Below are positions 44,261 to 55,154 of a DNA stretch of 64,000 nucleotides, piece by piece. The position numbers were made by a program, and so were the translations under genes. Origin of the DNA: Mycolicibacterium doricum (GTDB lineage: Bacteria; Actinomycetota; Actinomycetes; Mycobacteriales; Mycobacteriaceae); the NCBI RefSeq assembly GCF_010728155.1, contig NZ_AP022605.1:496001-560000 (forward strand), given 5' to 3'. The notes under the pieces were generated by a model. The model did not search any database and was not told the DNA's origin. It worked only from the letters and a program-made list of their open reading frames with translations. Position 1 is the stretch's first letter, and every line of letters begins with the position of its first letter.

Positions 44261-44671
44261 GTGACTCTTATGCTCGATCCGTTTCAGGACTTCAACCGTG
44301 TCACCCAACGGGTGGGCACGGCGACACGTCCGGCGGTGGTTCCGATGGACGCCTGGCGCGAAGAGGACCGCTACGTCGTCGAGTTCGACGTGCCCGGGAT
44401 CAAACCGGAGTCGCTGGATCTCGACATCGACCACGACGTGCTCACCCTGCGCGCCGAGCGCACCGACGACGACTCGGGTAAGCAGTGGCTGACCACCGAA
44501 CGCCCGCACGGCGTGTTCAGCCGCCAGCTGATGCTGGGCAAGAACCTCGACACCACCAAGATCGAAGCCACCTACACCGACGGGGTGCTGCGCCTGGTGA
44601 TCCCGCTGGCCGATCAGGCCAAACCGCACCGGGTGCAGGTCCGCGCCGGCAAGCAGGCCGTCAACGCCTAG
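44261..44671 (+). CDS. Hsp20/alpha-crystallin small heat-shock protein (first copy)
   Basis: A 136-residue protein. The GTG at 44261 is preferred because aggaggggcc lies directly upstream; the ATG at 44270 is the alternative. The alpha-crystallin domain covers about 35-130: VPMDAWREEDRYVVEFDVPG, SLDLDIDHDVLTLRAE, GVFSRQLMLGKNLDTTKI and the C-terminal DGVLRLVIPL. It holds unfolded proteins for the DnaK/ClpB machine encoded next to it. It heads a run of genes on the same strand up to the second hsp20 at 52.0 kb. Confidence 0.92.
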   Translation: MTLMLDPFQDFNRVTQRVGTATRPAVVPMDAWREEDRYVVEFDVPGIKPESLDLDIDHDVLTLRAERTDDDSGKQWLTTERPHGVFSRQLMLGKNLDTTKIEATYTDGVLRLVIPLADQAKPHRVQVRAGKQAVNA

Positions 44672-44688
44672 CAGGAGGGAGTCCGGCA

Positions 44689-45198
44689 ATGGTTGACGAT
44701 TCGGTCCGATCCACCGTGGAGGCCTCCGGCGTGCGTGCCGGCGCCAGACAGGTGATCGCCACGTTCGACACCTACGCCGCTGCCGAGCAAGCAGTCGATC
44801 GGCTCTCCGATCGCCGGTTCGAAGTGGACCGGGTGGCCATCGTGGGCCGGGACCTGCAGTTGGTCGAACAGGTTCTGGGGCGGATGAACTACGGCTGGGC
44901 CGCGCTGCGGGGTGCGGTGCCCGGCGCGCTGGTGGGTGCGCTGATCGGCTGGGTTTTCGGCGTTCTGTCCTGGGTCGAGCCGCTGGTCGCCGGGCTGCTG
45001 TTGGGCTTTTACGGACTGATTTTCGGGGCACTCGTGGGGGCGCTGGTCGGGCTGGTGGAGCACGCCATGCAGCGCGGCCGCCGCGATTTCCACGCCGTGA
45101 GTGGCCTGGTTCCCCGGTACTACGACGTGATGGCCGACGTGGAGGTCGCCGACCAGGCCGCACGGTTACTCGACGATGAACAACGGAACGGGAGTTGA
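44689..45198 (+). CDS. General-stress-type membrane protein (GsiB/YflT-like N-terminal fold with Gly-rich helices)
   Basis: A 169-residue protein from the ATG at 44689 with gcaggaggg upstream. Residues 20-60 resemble the general stress protein 17M/YflT-like domain ([20 protein letters not shown] and [10 protein letters not shown]). The middle has two long Gly/Ala-rich hydrophobic segments ([19 protein letters not shown] and [20 protein letters not shown]) typical of proteins that join such a domain to a glycine-zipper membrane part. The C-terminus is [20 protein letters not shown]. Function unknown; it lies between hsp20 and dnaK with gaps of 17 and 2 bases, so it belongs to the operon. Confidence 0.8.
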   Translation: MVDDSVRSTVEASGVRAGARQVIATFDTYAAAEQAVDRLSDRRFEVDRVAIVGRDLQLVEQVLGRMNYGWAALRGAVPGALVGALIGWVFGVLSWVEPLVAGLLLGFYGLIFGALVGALVGLVEHAMQRGRRDFHAVSGLVPRYYDVMADVEVADQAARLLDDEQRNGS

Positions 45199-45200
45199 CG

Positions 45201-47078
<1,878 letters not shown>

Positions 47079-47081
47079 GCC

Positions 47082-47651
47082 ATGAGCAGTCCGGCAGAAC
47101 CGCAGTCGCCGACCGCTGACCGGCCGGCCGGCGACGCTGCCCTTAATGACGCCGCCCTCGACGAAGCCGGCGAGCCGCAAGCCGCCGAGCCGCAAGAAGG
47201 TGCGCAGGAGTCGCAGTGGGCAGCTGAAAGGGCCAAGCTGGAGGACCGTTGGCGGCGGGCGCTGGCTGACTTGGACAACCTGCGTAAGCGGTATGCGCGT
47301 GAGCTGGAACGCGAACGCGACTCCGAACGGTCCAAGGTGGCCGGCGCCTGGCTGCCCGTCGTCGACGACCTGGAGCGCGCCATCGCCCATGCGGGTGACC
47401 AGAGCGAGGCCGTCGTGGCCGGCGTGCGGGCCATCCTCGACCAGGCCGTGCAGGTGCTGGAGCGGTTGGGCTACGCACGCGACACCGAAGCCGGTATCCC
47501 GTTCGATCCGCAACGCCACGAGGTGGTCGGCGTGGTGGAGCGCAGCGACAGCGCGCCCGGCACGGTGCTCGAGGTGGTGCGGCCCGGGTACGGGCAGGGC
47601 GCGCGACAGCTTCGGCCGGCGTCCGTGGTGGTCAGCCGTGGCAGGGAGTGA
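47082..47651 (+). CDS. grpE: GrpE nucleotide exchange factor
   Basis: A 189-residue protein from the ATG at 47082, 3 bases after dnaK. The first 40 residues are a polar low-complexity stretch. The long helix (WAAERAKLEDRWRRALADLD) and the GrpE signature region (VVDDLERAIAHAGDQSEAV; GIPFDPQRHEVVG) follow. It releases ADP from DnaK. It is short at the beta-domain but complete. It is the expected partner of the dnaK copy before it. Confidence 0.93.
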   Translation: MSSPAEPQSPTADRPAGDAALNDAALDEAGEPQAAEPQEGAQESQWAAERAKLEDRWRRALADLDNLRKRYARELERERDSERSKVAGAWLPVVDDLERAIAHAGDQSEAVVAGVRAILDQAVQVLERLGYARDTEAGIPFDPQRHEVVGVVERSDSAPGTVLEVVRPGYGQGARQLRPASVVVSRGRE

Positions 47652-47657
47652 GCCGCG

Positions 47658-48575
47658 GTGGCACGTGACTTCTACGACGTCCTGGGAATTCCGCGGGACG
47701 CGACCACCGAGCAGGTTCAGCAGGCCTACCGCAAGCTGGCCCGCAAGTACCACCCGGATGTGAACAAGGATCCCGGCGCCGAGGACCGGTTCAAGGAGGT
47801 CAACGAGGCCTACCACGTCCTCTCGGACCCCGAGACCCGCAAACGTTACGACCGCTTCGGTGAGGACTTCCGGCACATACCCGAGGATTACGACGAGCGG
47901 GCGGGTGCTGCGGCGGGCGGTTTCGGCGGGTTCGGCGGACCCACCGGCACCCGCATCCGCTACGGGCCGGGCGGCGGCGACGGCGGCGGGATCAACTTCG
48001 ACGATCTGTTCGGCGACTTCTTCGGCGGCGCAGGCGGGTTCGGGCCGATTCCGGGCGCGGACCAGCAGGCTGAGCTGGAGCTGACCGTCGAGGACGCCTA
48101 CCGAGGCGGGAAACGGCAGATCAACGTCGGCGGCCGTAGCTACACGGTCAACATCCCGGCCGGTGTCACCGACGGGCAACGCATCCGGCTCGCCGGGCAG
48201 GGCGGCAAGGGCAGCGGCGACGCGCCGCGCGGCGACCTGTACCTGGTGGTGCGCGTCAAGCCGGACCCCCGGTTTCGGCTCGACGGGCGCGACATCACCG
48301 TCGACCTTCCGGTCACGCCGTGGGAAGCGGTGCTGGGCGCCACCGTCGCGGTCCGGACGCCGGGCGGGGAGGCGAAAGTGAAGGTGCCGCCCGGCTCGTC
48401 GACGGGGCGGCGGCTGCGGCTGCGCGGCGAGGGAATGCCCAACCGCCGCGGCACCCCCGGCGACCTCTATGCGGAGATCAAGGTGATGGTGCCGCCCAAA
48501 CCCACTGCCCGAGAACGCCAGCTGTTCGAACAATTGGCGGCCGAGTCCACCTTCGACCCGAGGACCACGACGTGA
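47658..48575 (+). CDS. dnaJ: DnaJ/CbpA-type J-protein without zinc centre
   Basis: A 305-residue protein from the GTG at 47658. The J domain (residues 1-68) has the HPD motif in [12 protein letters not shown] Gly/Phe-rich stretch ([17 protein letters not shown]) follows. There is no CxxCxGxG zinc region; the two C-terminal beta-domains start directly ([35 protein letters not shown]). This is the CbpA plan. It activates the DnaK ATPase and delivers substrates. Its stop overlaps the hspR start as GTGA. Confidence 0.92.
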   Translation: MARDFYDVLGIPRDATTEQVQQAYRKLARKYHPDVNKDPGAEDRFKEVNEAYHVLSDPETRKRYDRFGEDFRHIPEDYDERAGAAAGGFGGFGGPTGTRIRYGPGGGDGGGINFDDLFGDFFGGAGGFGPIPGADQQAELELTVEDAYRGGKRQINVGGRSYTVNIPAGVTDGQRIRLAGQGGKGSGDAPRGDLYLVVRVKPDPRFRLDGRDITVDLPVTPWEAVLGATVAVRTPGGEAKVKVPPGSSTGRRLRLRGEGMPNRRGTPGDLYAEIKVMVPPKPTARERQLFEQLAAESTFDPRTTT

Positions 48576-48904
48576 ACCCATCGGCTGCGACCCCCCGCTC
48601 GGCCCTGGCCCGACGCCACGAGCTGCGCCTGGACACCTTCGCCACCCGCAGCGGCCTGCACCCCGACACGGTGCGGCGTTTCGTGGCGCTCGGGCTGATC
48701 CCGTGCCAACCGGATGCTCACGGGGACCTGTGGTTCGCCCCGTCAGCGCTGCTCACCGTCGCCCGCATCCAGCGCCTGCGGGCCGGCCTGGGACTGAACT
48801 ACGCCGCGATCGGGCTGGTGCTCGATCTGCTGGACCGCATTGACGAACTGGAAGCCGCCGCCTACGGCACAAGGAGGACACCGCGATGGACGCAAGCGAT
48901 CTGA
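48572..48904 (+). CDS. hspR: HspR-like MerR-family regulator
   Basis: A 110-residue protein from the GTG at 48572, overlapping the J-protein stop. The MerR helix-turn-helix is visible: [37 protein letters not shown] and then [20 protein letters not shown], with a short C-terminal coiled region [15 protein letters not shown]. The dnaK-grpE-dnaJ-hspR order matches the HspR-controlled chaperone operon. HspR normally represses its own operon and uses DnaK as co-repressor. Its canonical box (HAIR) was not found upstream of hsp20 or dnaK by eye, so it may recognise another sequence. The end overlaps clpB by 19 bases. Confidence 0.87.
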   Translation: MNPSAATPRSALARRHELRLDTFATRSGLHPDTVRRFVALGLIPCQPDAHGDLWFAPSALLTVARIQRLRAGLGLNYAAIGLVLDLLDRIDELEAAAYGTRRTPRWTQAI

Positions 48905-51510
48905 CCCAGAAATCCCAGGAGGCCCTGCAGGACGCGCAGAGCATCGCCACCCGGCTGCGCCATACCGAGGTCGACGGTGAGCACCTGCTGCTCGCGTTGA
49001 TCGAGCAGCCCGACGGTCTGGTGCCGCGGTTACTGAGCCAGGCCGGCGCCGACGTGGACGCGTTGCGCGCCGACCTGCACACCGAACTGGACCGCCGGCC
49101 GAAGGTGAGCGGCCCCGGCGCCGCGCCGGGCCAGGTGATGGTCACCGCCCGATTGGCCGGTCTGCTGGACGCCGCTTCCCGGGAAGCGCAGCGGCTCAAG
49201 GATTCCTACGTCTCGGTCGAGCACCTGGTGATGGCGTTGGCCGACGAGGGGTCCAGCAGCGCCGCCGGACGTGTCCTTGCCCGCCACGGCGTCACCAAGG
49301 ACTCCTTCCTCGCCGCGCTGACCAAGGTGCGGGGTAATCAGCGGGTCACCTCGGCCACCCCGGAAGCCGCCTACGAGGCGCTGGAGAAGTACGGGCGCGA
49401 CCTGGTCGCCGAGGGCCGGGCCGGCAAGCTGGATCCGGTGATCGGGCGCGACGCCGAGATCCGGCGGGTGATCCAGATCCTGAGTCGCAAAACCAAGAAC
49501 AATCCGGTGCTCATCGGCGATCCCGGTGTCGGCAAGACCGCGATCGTCGAGGGCCTGGCCCAACGAATCGTGCGGGGCGACGTGCCCGAAGGCCTGCGCG
49601 ACAAGACGATCTTCTCGCTCGACATGGGGTCACTCGTCGCCGGCGCCAAGTACCGCGGCGAGTTCGAGGAGCGGCTGCAGGCCGTGCTGTCGGAGGTGAA
49701 GGCCGGCGAGGGCCGGATCCTGTTGTTCGTCGACGAGCTGCACACCGTGGTCGGCGCCGGCGCGGCCGAAGGCTCCCTCGATGCCGGCAACATGCTCAAA
49801 CCCATGCTGGCGCGCGGTGAGCTGCACATGATCGGCGCCACCACACTCGACGAGTACCGCAAACACATCGAGAACGACGCCGCGCTGGAACGCCGATTCC
49901 AGACCGTGCTGGTCGACGAACCCGACGTGGAGGACACCATCTCGATCCTGCGCGGGCTGCGTGAACGTCTCGAGGTCTTTCACGGCGTGAAGGTCCAGGA
50001 CGGGGCGCTGGTGGCCGCGGCGAGCCTGTCGCACCGCTACATCACCGACCGGTTCCTGCCCGACAAGGCGATCGACCTGGTGGACGAGGCGTGTGCCCGC
50101 CTGCGCACCGAAATCGACTCGATGCCGGCGGAACTCGACGAGATCACCCGCCGCGTCACCCGCCTGGAGATCGAAGAAGCGGCGCTGGCCAAGGAGACCG
50201 ACGCGGCCAGCAAGTCGCGCCTGGACGAACTGCGCAAGGAGCTCGCCGACCTGCGGGCGGACGCCGATGCCCGCCACGCGCAGTGGGAGGCCGAACGCCA
50301 AGCCATCCGGCGTGTGCAGGAGCTGCGCGGACAACTCGAACAGCTGCGCCACCAGGCCGAAGAGGCCGAACGCAACTACGACCTCAACCGTGCCGCCGAG
50401 CTGCGCTACGGCCAGATCACCGAGTTGGAACGCAAACTGCAGGCGGCCGAAGAGCAACTGAAGTCCAAGCAGGGCAAGCTCCCGTTGCTGCGGGAAGTCG
50501 TCACCGAAGATGAGATCGCCGAGATCGTCGCCGCGTGGACCGGTATCCCGGTGGCCAGGCTGCAGGAAGGCGAACGCGAGAAGCTGCTGCGGCTCGACGA
50601 GATCCTGCATGAGCGGGTGGTGGGTCAAGACGAGGCGGTGCAACTGGTCGCCGACGCCGTCATCCGGGCCCGCTCCGGCATCCGCGACCCCCGCCGGCCG
50701 ATCGGCTCGTTCATCTTCCTGGGGCCGACCGGCGTCGGAAAGACCGAACTGGCGAAGACGTTGGCGGCCGCGCTGTTCGACAGCGAAGACAACATGGTGC
50801 GCCTGGACATGAGCGAGTATCAGGAGCGGCACACGGTCAGCCGGTTGGTCGGCGCACCACCGGGATACGTCGGTTACGAGGAGGGCGGTCAGCTCACCGA
50901 GGCGGTACGCCGCAAGCCCTATTCGGTGGTGCTGCTGGACGAGATCGAGAAAGCCCATGCCGATGTCTTCAACACCCTGCTGCAGGTGCTCGACGACGGG
51001 CGGCTGACCGACGCGCAGGGCCGCCAGGTGGATTTCCGCAACACGGTGGTCATCATGACCTCCAACATCGGCTCGCATTATCTGTTCGACGGGGTGACCC
51101 CGGACGGGGAGATCAAGCCCGACGTCCGGGAGCGGGTGCTGGCCGAACTGCGCGGGCACTTCCGGCCCGAGTTCCTCAACCGGATCGACGACATCGTGTT
51201 GTTCACCCCGCTGTCGATGCCGCAGATCGAACGGATCGTGGAGCTGCAACTCGGGGAGCTGCAGTCGCGGCTGGCCGAGCGGCAGATCGACTTCGACATC
51301 ACCGCCGAGGCTCGTCGGCTGATCGGGGAGCACGGCTACGACCCGGTGTACGGTGCGCGACCGCTGCGCCGCTACATCGCGCACGAAGTCGAAACCAGAA
51401 TCGGACGGGCCTTGCTGCGCGGCGACATCGCCGCCGGCGGGCGGATCCAGGTCACCGTCGAGAACGGCGAGCTGGCAGTCAGCTATTCGGCCCCGGCATT
51501 CGCGGCCTGA
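48886..51510 (+). CDS. clpB: ClpB disaggregase
   Basis: An 874-residue protein from the ATG at 48886, with aaggagg upstream. Domains in order: Clp N-terminal repeat (1-145), AAA1 with [15 protein letters not shown] near 211, coiled-coil M domain (about 400-540, very rich in Glu, Arg and Leu), AAA2 with [16 protein letters not shown] near 615, and the C-terminal small domain. No IGL/F ClpP-docking loop is seen, so it disaggregates rather than degrades. It acts with the DnaK/GrpE/J-protein set just upstream. M. tuberculosis has one clpB elsewhere, so this is probably an additional copy. It forms one operon with hspR. Confidence 0.95.
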   Translation: MDASDLTQKSQEALQDAQSIATRLRHTEVDGEHLLLALIEQPDGLVPRLLSQAGADVDALRADLHTELDRRPKVSGPGAAPGQVMVTARLAGLLDAASREAQRLKDSYVSVEHLVMALADEGSSSAAGRVLARHGVTKDSFLAALTKVRGNQRVTSATPEAAYEALEKYGRDLVAEGRAGKLDPVIGRDAEIRRVIQILSRKTKNNPVLIGDPGVGKTAIVEGLAQRIVRGDVPEGLRDKTIFSLDMGSLVAGAKYRGEFEERLQAVLSEVKAGEGRILLFVDELHTVVGAGAAEGSLDAGNMLKPMLARGELHMIGATTLDEYRKHIENDAALERRFQTVLVDEPDVEDTISILRGLRERLEVFHGVKVQDGALVAAASLSHRYITDRFLPDKAIDLVDEACARLRTEIDSMPAELDEITRRVTRLEIEEAALAKETDAASKSRLDELRKELADLRADADARHAQWEAERQAIRRVQELRGQLEQLRHQAEEAERNYDLNRAAELRYGQITELERKLQAAEEQLKSKQGKLPLLREVVTEDEIAEIVAAWTGIPVARLQEGEREKLLRLDEILHERVVGQDEAVQLVADAVIRARSGIRDPRRPIGSFIFLGPTGVGKTELAKTLAAALFDSEDNMVRLDMSEYQERHTVSRLVGAPPGYVGYEEGGQLTEAVRRKPYSVVLLDEIEKAHADVFNTLLQVLDDGRLTDAQGRQVDFRNTVVIMTSNIGSHYLFDGVTPDGEIKPDVRERVLAELRGHFRPEFLNRIDDIVLFTPLSMPQIERIVELQLGELQSRLAERQIDFDITAEARRLIGEHGYDPVYGARPLRRYIAHEVETRIGRALLRGDIAAGGRIQVTVENGELAVSYSAPAFAA

Positions 51511-51561
51511 CCCATGTCACTCCAGAGAACAATCCAGAAGAACAACAAGGAGAGCAATACG

Positions 51562-52023
51562 ATGACCCTGCCCGTGCGACGTTCGAGCAGCCAGACCGAC
51601 AGGTGGCGCCCGTTCCGCGAACTCGACGACCTCTATTCGGAATTGGACCGGCTCATGCAGTCTGCACTGGGCGCCACACCCGATGGGGCGGTGATGCCGT
51701 CGGCCGACGTGGTCGAAACCAAGGACGGCTACGAAGTGGAGATCGAACTCCCGGGTGTGCGCCGCGAAGACATCGACGTCGAGCTGATCGGCAATGAATT
51801 GGCCGTCACCGGCGAATTCAAGGAACGCACCCGCGAAGGGCTGTTCCGGCGGCGTACGCGGCGGGTCGGCAGTTTCGACTACCGCGTCACCCTTCCCGGC
51901 GAGATCCGTGACAGCGACGTCACCGCGTCACTGGCCCACGGCGTGTTGACCGTCAACGTACCCAAAGCGCGCTCGCAGTCGACCAAGATCAAAGTCATCG
52001 ACTCCGGCGCCGAGACAAGCTGA
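51562..52023 (+). CDS. Hsp20/alpha-crystallin small heat-shock protein (second copy)
   Basis: A 153-residue protein from the ATG at 51562 with aaggag 9 bases upstream. The alpha-crystallin domain follows a WRPFRELDDLYSELDRLMQS start and has ADVVETKDGYEVEIELPG, IDVELIGNELAVTGEF, FDYRVTLPGEIRDSDVTA and the C-terminal HGVLTVNVPKA with the conserved VNV-type end. It is clearly different from the first Hsp20 of the operon (44261), so the locus carries two types that could form mixed holdases. Closes the chaperone run. Confidence 0.92.
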   Translation: MTLPVRRSSSQTDRWRPFRELDDLYSELDRLMQSALGATPDGAVMPSADVVETKDGYEVEIELPGVRREDIDVELIGNELAVTGEFKERTREGLFRRRTRRVGSFDYRVTLPGEIRDSDVTASLAHGVLTVNVPKARSQSTKIKVIDSGAETS

Positions 52024-52042
52024 GCGCACCGGCTCGAGACCG

Positions 52043-52228
52043 TCAGAGCGCCTGCATCTGCCTGGTGGCGGGTAGGCCGACCGGCTTATGTTTGGCGACT
52101 TGGCAGTGCTCGATGACATCGAGGAGGGCATTACCGCAAAACCAGCGGCGTTTGCCTTGATAACCACATTGGCACTGTGCTCGGTTTCCAAGCCAGGAAA
52201 CCACCAGGAACGCCTGCGGACCGTTCAT
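52043..52228 (-). CDS. Small Cys-containing hypothetical protein
   Basis: A possible 61-residue protein from the ATG at 52228 (MNGPQAFLVVSWLGN). It contains three cysteines in CQCGYQGKRRWFCGNALLD and a balanced composition, resembling small mycobacterial proteins of unknown function with a CxCGW-like pattern. It is antisense to nothing and lies between hsp20 and the DUF4012 gene. Evidence is limited to composition, so it is a weak call. Confidence 0.4.
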   Translation of the reverse strand: MNGPQAFLVVSWLGNRAQCQCGYQGKRRWFCGNALLDVIEHCQVAKHKPVGLPATRQMQAL

Positions 52229-52613
52229 CACGCCAGGGTAGCGACAGCAAATGGTCCGCGGGGTGAGAATCGGCATCTTCGTTTGCTCGGCTTACGCGGG
52301 TCGCCGTGGTGATCTGACGTCTTGCAGCAGGCGCGCGAAGTTGACATGGCCACTACAGGCTGCGAAGCTTCCCTCGCTGAATGTCGTGCAAGGACAAATA
52401 GGGGGGCAATGCCGACTATGGCGACACGTTTTCGTGGATCGGCTAATCGGCTGCAGCTAGGCACCGCAGCCCGTTCAGCCGGTACCGTCGCTGCCTCAAC
52501 GGGCCGCGGCTAGAGATCTGCCCTTGTCGACACGTCCGGTCCGGCTATGCCAATCGAAGCTTCATGTGAATGCGGGTCATCATTGAGTCCACATATTCGC
52601 GCGTTGGTCGCTG
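52229..52613. other. Gene-free stretch before the surface-polysaccharide region
   Basis: About 385 bases with no convincing gene, repeat or terminator on either strand. It separates the stress block from the DUF4012 gene. Confidence 0.5.
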
Positions 52614-54455
52614 ATGCCTGAAACAAGCGGCGGCGGCGACGCGCTAGACGATTCTTCGGGACTGGACGAGCCAGAGGCGCGGCCGAAGATGCTGCAACGT
52701 CTTCGGCGCCGTCACGTGGCTTTCGCCGGGCTCGTTGTCTTGATCCTGGTGGTCGGTTTCGGCGGCTGGCTCGCCCTACGAGCCTTCGACGCGAAATCCA
52801 ACCTTGAGGCGGCGCGAGATAGCGCCCAACTGGCAAAAGATGCGCTACTGGACGGGGACACCGACGGTGCCGCCCAACATGCTGATGACGCACGTTCTCA
52901 TGCGCAACAAGCGCGTGACGCGACTCATTCAGTGCCGTGGGGGATTGCTTCGGCAGTTCCGTGGTTGGGTGATCCCTTCACCACTGGTCAGGAAATATCG
53001 GACGTCGTGCTTGGTCTGGCAGCTGACGTGCTGCAGCCAGCAGCAACGGTCGGCGCCGTACTTTCACCCGATCAGCTGATGCAAGGAAACCGTGTCGACG
53101 TTCAAGCGCTCCGTGAGCGCGAGTCCGAGCTGACCGCTCTCGCCGGGACCGCCACCGCACTCGAAGAGGATGCGGAAGCCATAGCGGACCCCAAGTACGT
53201 ATCACTCCTGGCCGACGCTCGGTCACAACTGCAGGAACAAACCGCCAACGTCGCTGCGTTGCTGGACAACACGGCGTTGGCCGCCCGTCTCGCGCCCTCG
53301 ATGATGGGAGCCGACGGCCCCCGTACATACTTCATGGCGTTCCAGACGAATGCCGAGGCGCGCGGCACCGGAGGGTTACTCGGGGGCTTCGGCCTGCTCA
53401 GATTCGACAACGGCACCGCAACGGTTGACACGTTGGCATCAAACCGAGAACTGACTGGAGCCTCGGCCTCGGTGGATCTCGGCCCTGAGTTCACGGAGAT
53501 GTACGGATTCACCAACCCGATGACGGACTTTCGTAACAGCAACCTGAGTTCTCACTTCCCCTACGCTGCCCAGATTTGGAAGTCGATGTGGGCAGAGCAG
53601 ACCGGAATGAACGTCGACGGGGTGATTGCCCTCGACCCGGTGGCGCTGAGCTATGTGCTCGGCGCAGTAGGCTCCGTGAGGATGCCTGACGGCGAAGTGA
53701 TCACCAAAGACAACGTCGTCGAACTCACCGAATCCACCGCCTACAGCCGTTTCCCGACGGATCAGACAGCGCGCAAAACGTATCTTCAGGACATCGCCAG
53801 CGAAGTGGTCCGAAAAATCACCGGACGGGTGGAATCGCCGCAAGAGTTGCTCGACGCCTTGGGGCAGGCAGCGGGCGAACGCAGGATCGCGGTGTGGAGT
53901 TCGGTGCCAGCCGAAGAACAGTTGCTCGAACAGACTCCGTTAGCGCATGTGGTTCCCGACGATCCTGCACCGTACGCCGAGGTGGTCATCAACAATCTCG
54001 GCGGTAACAAGCTCGACTACTACTTGAGAAGGCAAATCGAGTATGTCGCCGATGGCTGTAACGCTGAGACCAGGAACTCCACGGTGACGGTACGGCTGGC
54101 GAATGAAGCGCCCGAAACCGGACTGCCGGATTACGTCGCCGCAGCGCCCGGAATTCGCCCGGATATTCCGCTCGACGTTCCGAAGGGCGCGATGGTCACT
54201 TCGGTTCGTCTGCTGGCGACGAAGGGTGCGACGTTGGTCAGCGCTTTGGTGGAGGGCCAACAGGTACCCGTGTTCAGCGGGACGGAACGTGGCCACCCGA
54301 CCTTCGAAGTGCAGCTTGGCATACCGCCCGGTCAATCCGGCTCGCTGAGCTTCCGGCTTTCGGAACCGACGTCAGCGGGCGCAGCGCGAGTGCCGGTGCA
54401 ACCACTGATCGACACCGTCGAACCCAAGGTATCGGTGCCCGAATGTTCGGAATAA
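52614..54455 (+). CDS. DUF4012 membrane-anchored protein
   Basis: A 613-residue protein from the ATG at 52614 (MPETSGGGDALDDSSG). One transmembrane helix (VAFAGLVVLILVVGFGGWLA, about 35-54) anchors it; a helical region (about 60-215) and the DUF4012 domain follow outside, with YFMAFQTNAEARGTGGLLGG, the family hallmark, at about 240. DUF4012 proteins are encoded in actinobacterial and other Gram-positive exopolysaccharide clusters and are of unknown function. Here it is next to a tyrosine phosphatase, BY-kinase and flippase, which supports a role in glycan export or attachment. Confidence 0.88.
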   Translation: MPETSGGGDALDDSSGLDEPEARPKMLQRLRRRHVAFAGLVVLILVVGFGGWLALRAFDAKSNLEAARDSAQLAKDALLDGDTDGAAQHADDARSHAQQARDATHSVPWGIASAVPWLGDPFTTGQEISDVVLGLAADVLQPAATVGAVLSPDQLMQGNRVDVQALRERESELTALAGTATALEEDAEAIADPKYVSLLADARSQLQEQTANVAALLDNTALAARLAPSMMGADGPRTYFMAFQTNAEARGTGGLLGGFGLLRFDNGTATVDTLASNRELTGASASVDLGPEFTEMYGFTNPMTDFRNSNLSSHFPYAAQIWKSMWAEQTGMNVDGVIALDPVALSYVLGAVGSVRMPDGEVITKDNVVELTESTAYSRFPTDQTARKTYLQDIASEVVRKITGRVESPQELLDALGQAAGERRIAVWSSVPAEEQLLEQTPLAHVVPDDPAPYAEVVINNLGGNKLDYYLRRQIEYVADGCNAETRNSTVTVRLANEAPETGLPDYVAAAPGIRPDIPLDVPKGAMVTSVRLLATKGATLVSALVEGQQVPVFSGTERGHPTFEVQLGIPPGQSGSLSFRLSEPTSAGAARVPVQPLIDTVEPKVSVPECSE

Positions 54456-54506
54456 GCCGACTGCCGGGGAGGATTAGGCGATGATCCCCCCAGGGGCTTC
54501 GGCGGT

Positions 54507-55022
54507 TTAAGCCGTCCGCAGTTTGAGGACTGCGGGAATCAGGTTCGCTATCTGTCGGCCGACCATGGCGTGGAAATCCGGGCTCTGCCCGATGGGGTCG
54601 GGAACGTCGGGGATGTCGTGTGCTGCCAGTCGCGGACGCAGCGCTGCAAGGTTCTCGACGGTTGTTGCTCCGCAGTCGTTCACGAGCCGCGCGACCTCAT
54701 GGAGAGTGAAGGTCCTGTGTAATTGCCTGGGGGCCAGCTCCAGCACGGCGTCGCGGTGAGCTCTCGTCATGGTGACGACGAGATCGGCTTCTGCTATGAG
54801 TCTGCGCGTGACCTTCCGAGCTGCGAATTGAGATGAATCGCCGCGCAGGCTCTCGAGTACGGCGGCTGCGTCGGGGTGCATCGGGTGCCCGACGACTGCA
54901 CGAGTGCCGGCGCTCGATGCGCGGAAATCTTCGATCGGCGGTTGAGCGCTGTGCATCGTGGCGAGCCGTTCAGCCGTTGGCGACCGACAGATGTTCCCTG
55001 TGCACACGAAGAGGACGTGCAG
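54507..55022 (-). CDS. Low-molecular-weight protein tyrosine phosphatase, apparently with a CTG start
   Basis: A 171-residue protein if it begins at the CTG at 55022 (HVLFVCTGNICRSPT after the start), with taggagg 4 bases upstream. The internal GTG at 55007 would remove the first beta-strand, which the family needs. The P-loop C-x5-R reads CTGNICRSPTAERL, and the general-acid loop DVPDPIG is intact. Such enzymes dephosphorylate the tyrosine tail of the BY-kinase that controls polysaccharide chain length; that kinase is encoded directly upstream, 132 bases away. Confidence 0.88.
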   Translation of the reverse strand: MHVLFVCTGNICRSPTAERLATMHSAQPPIEDFRASSAGTRAVVGHPMHPDAAAVLESLRGDSSQFAARKVTRRLIAEADLVVTMTRAHRDAVLELAPRQLHRTFTLHEVARLVNDCGATTVENLAALRPRLAAHDIPDVPDPIGQSPDFHAMVGRQIANLIPAVLKLRTA

Positions 55023-55154
55023 AGCGCCTCCTAGCCTTGTTGCATGGATGGGATGTCCGTGAGCCAGTGCTGCCCGCTGTCGAACCTATACCTCGGCTTG
55101 CGCGTTCGACAGATGGTGTTCGGACGCGTCTTTGCCGGTAGGTTCAACGAACTA

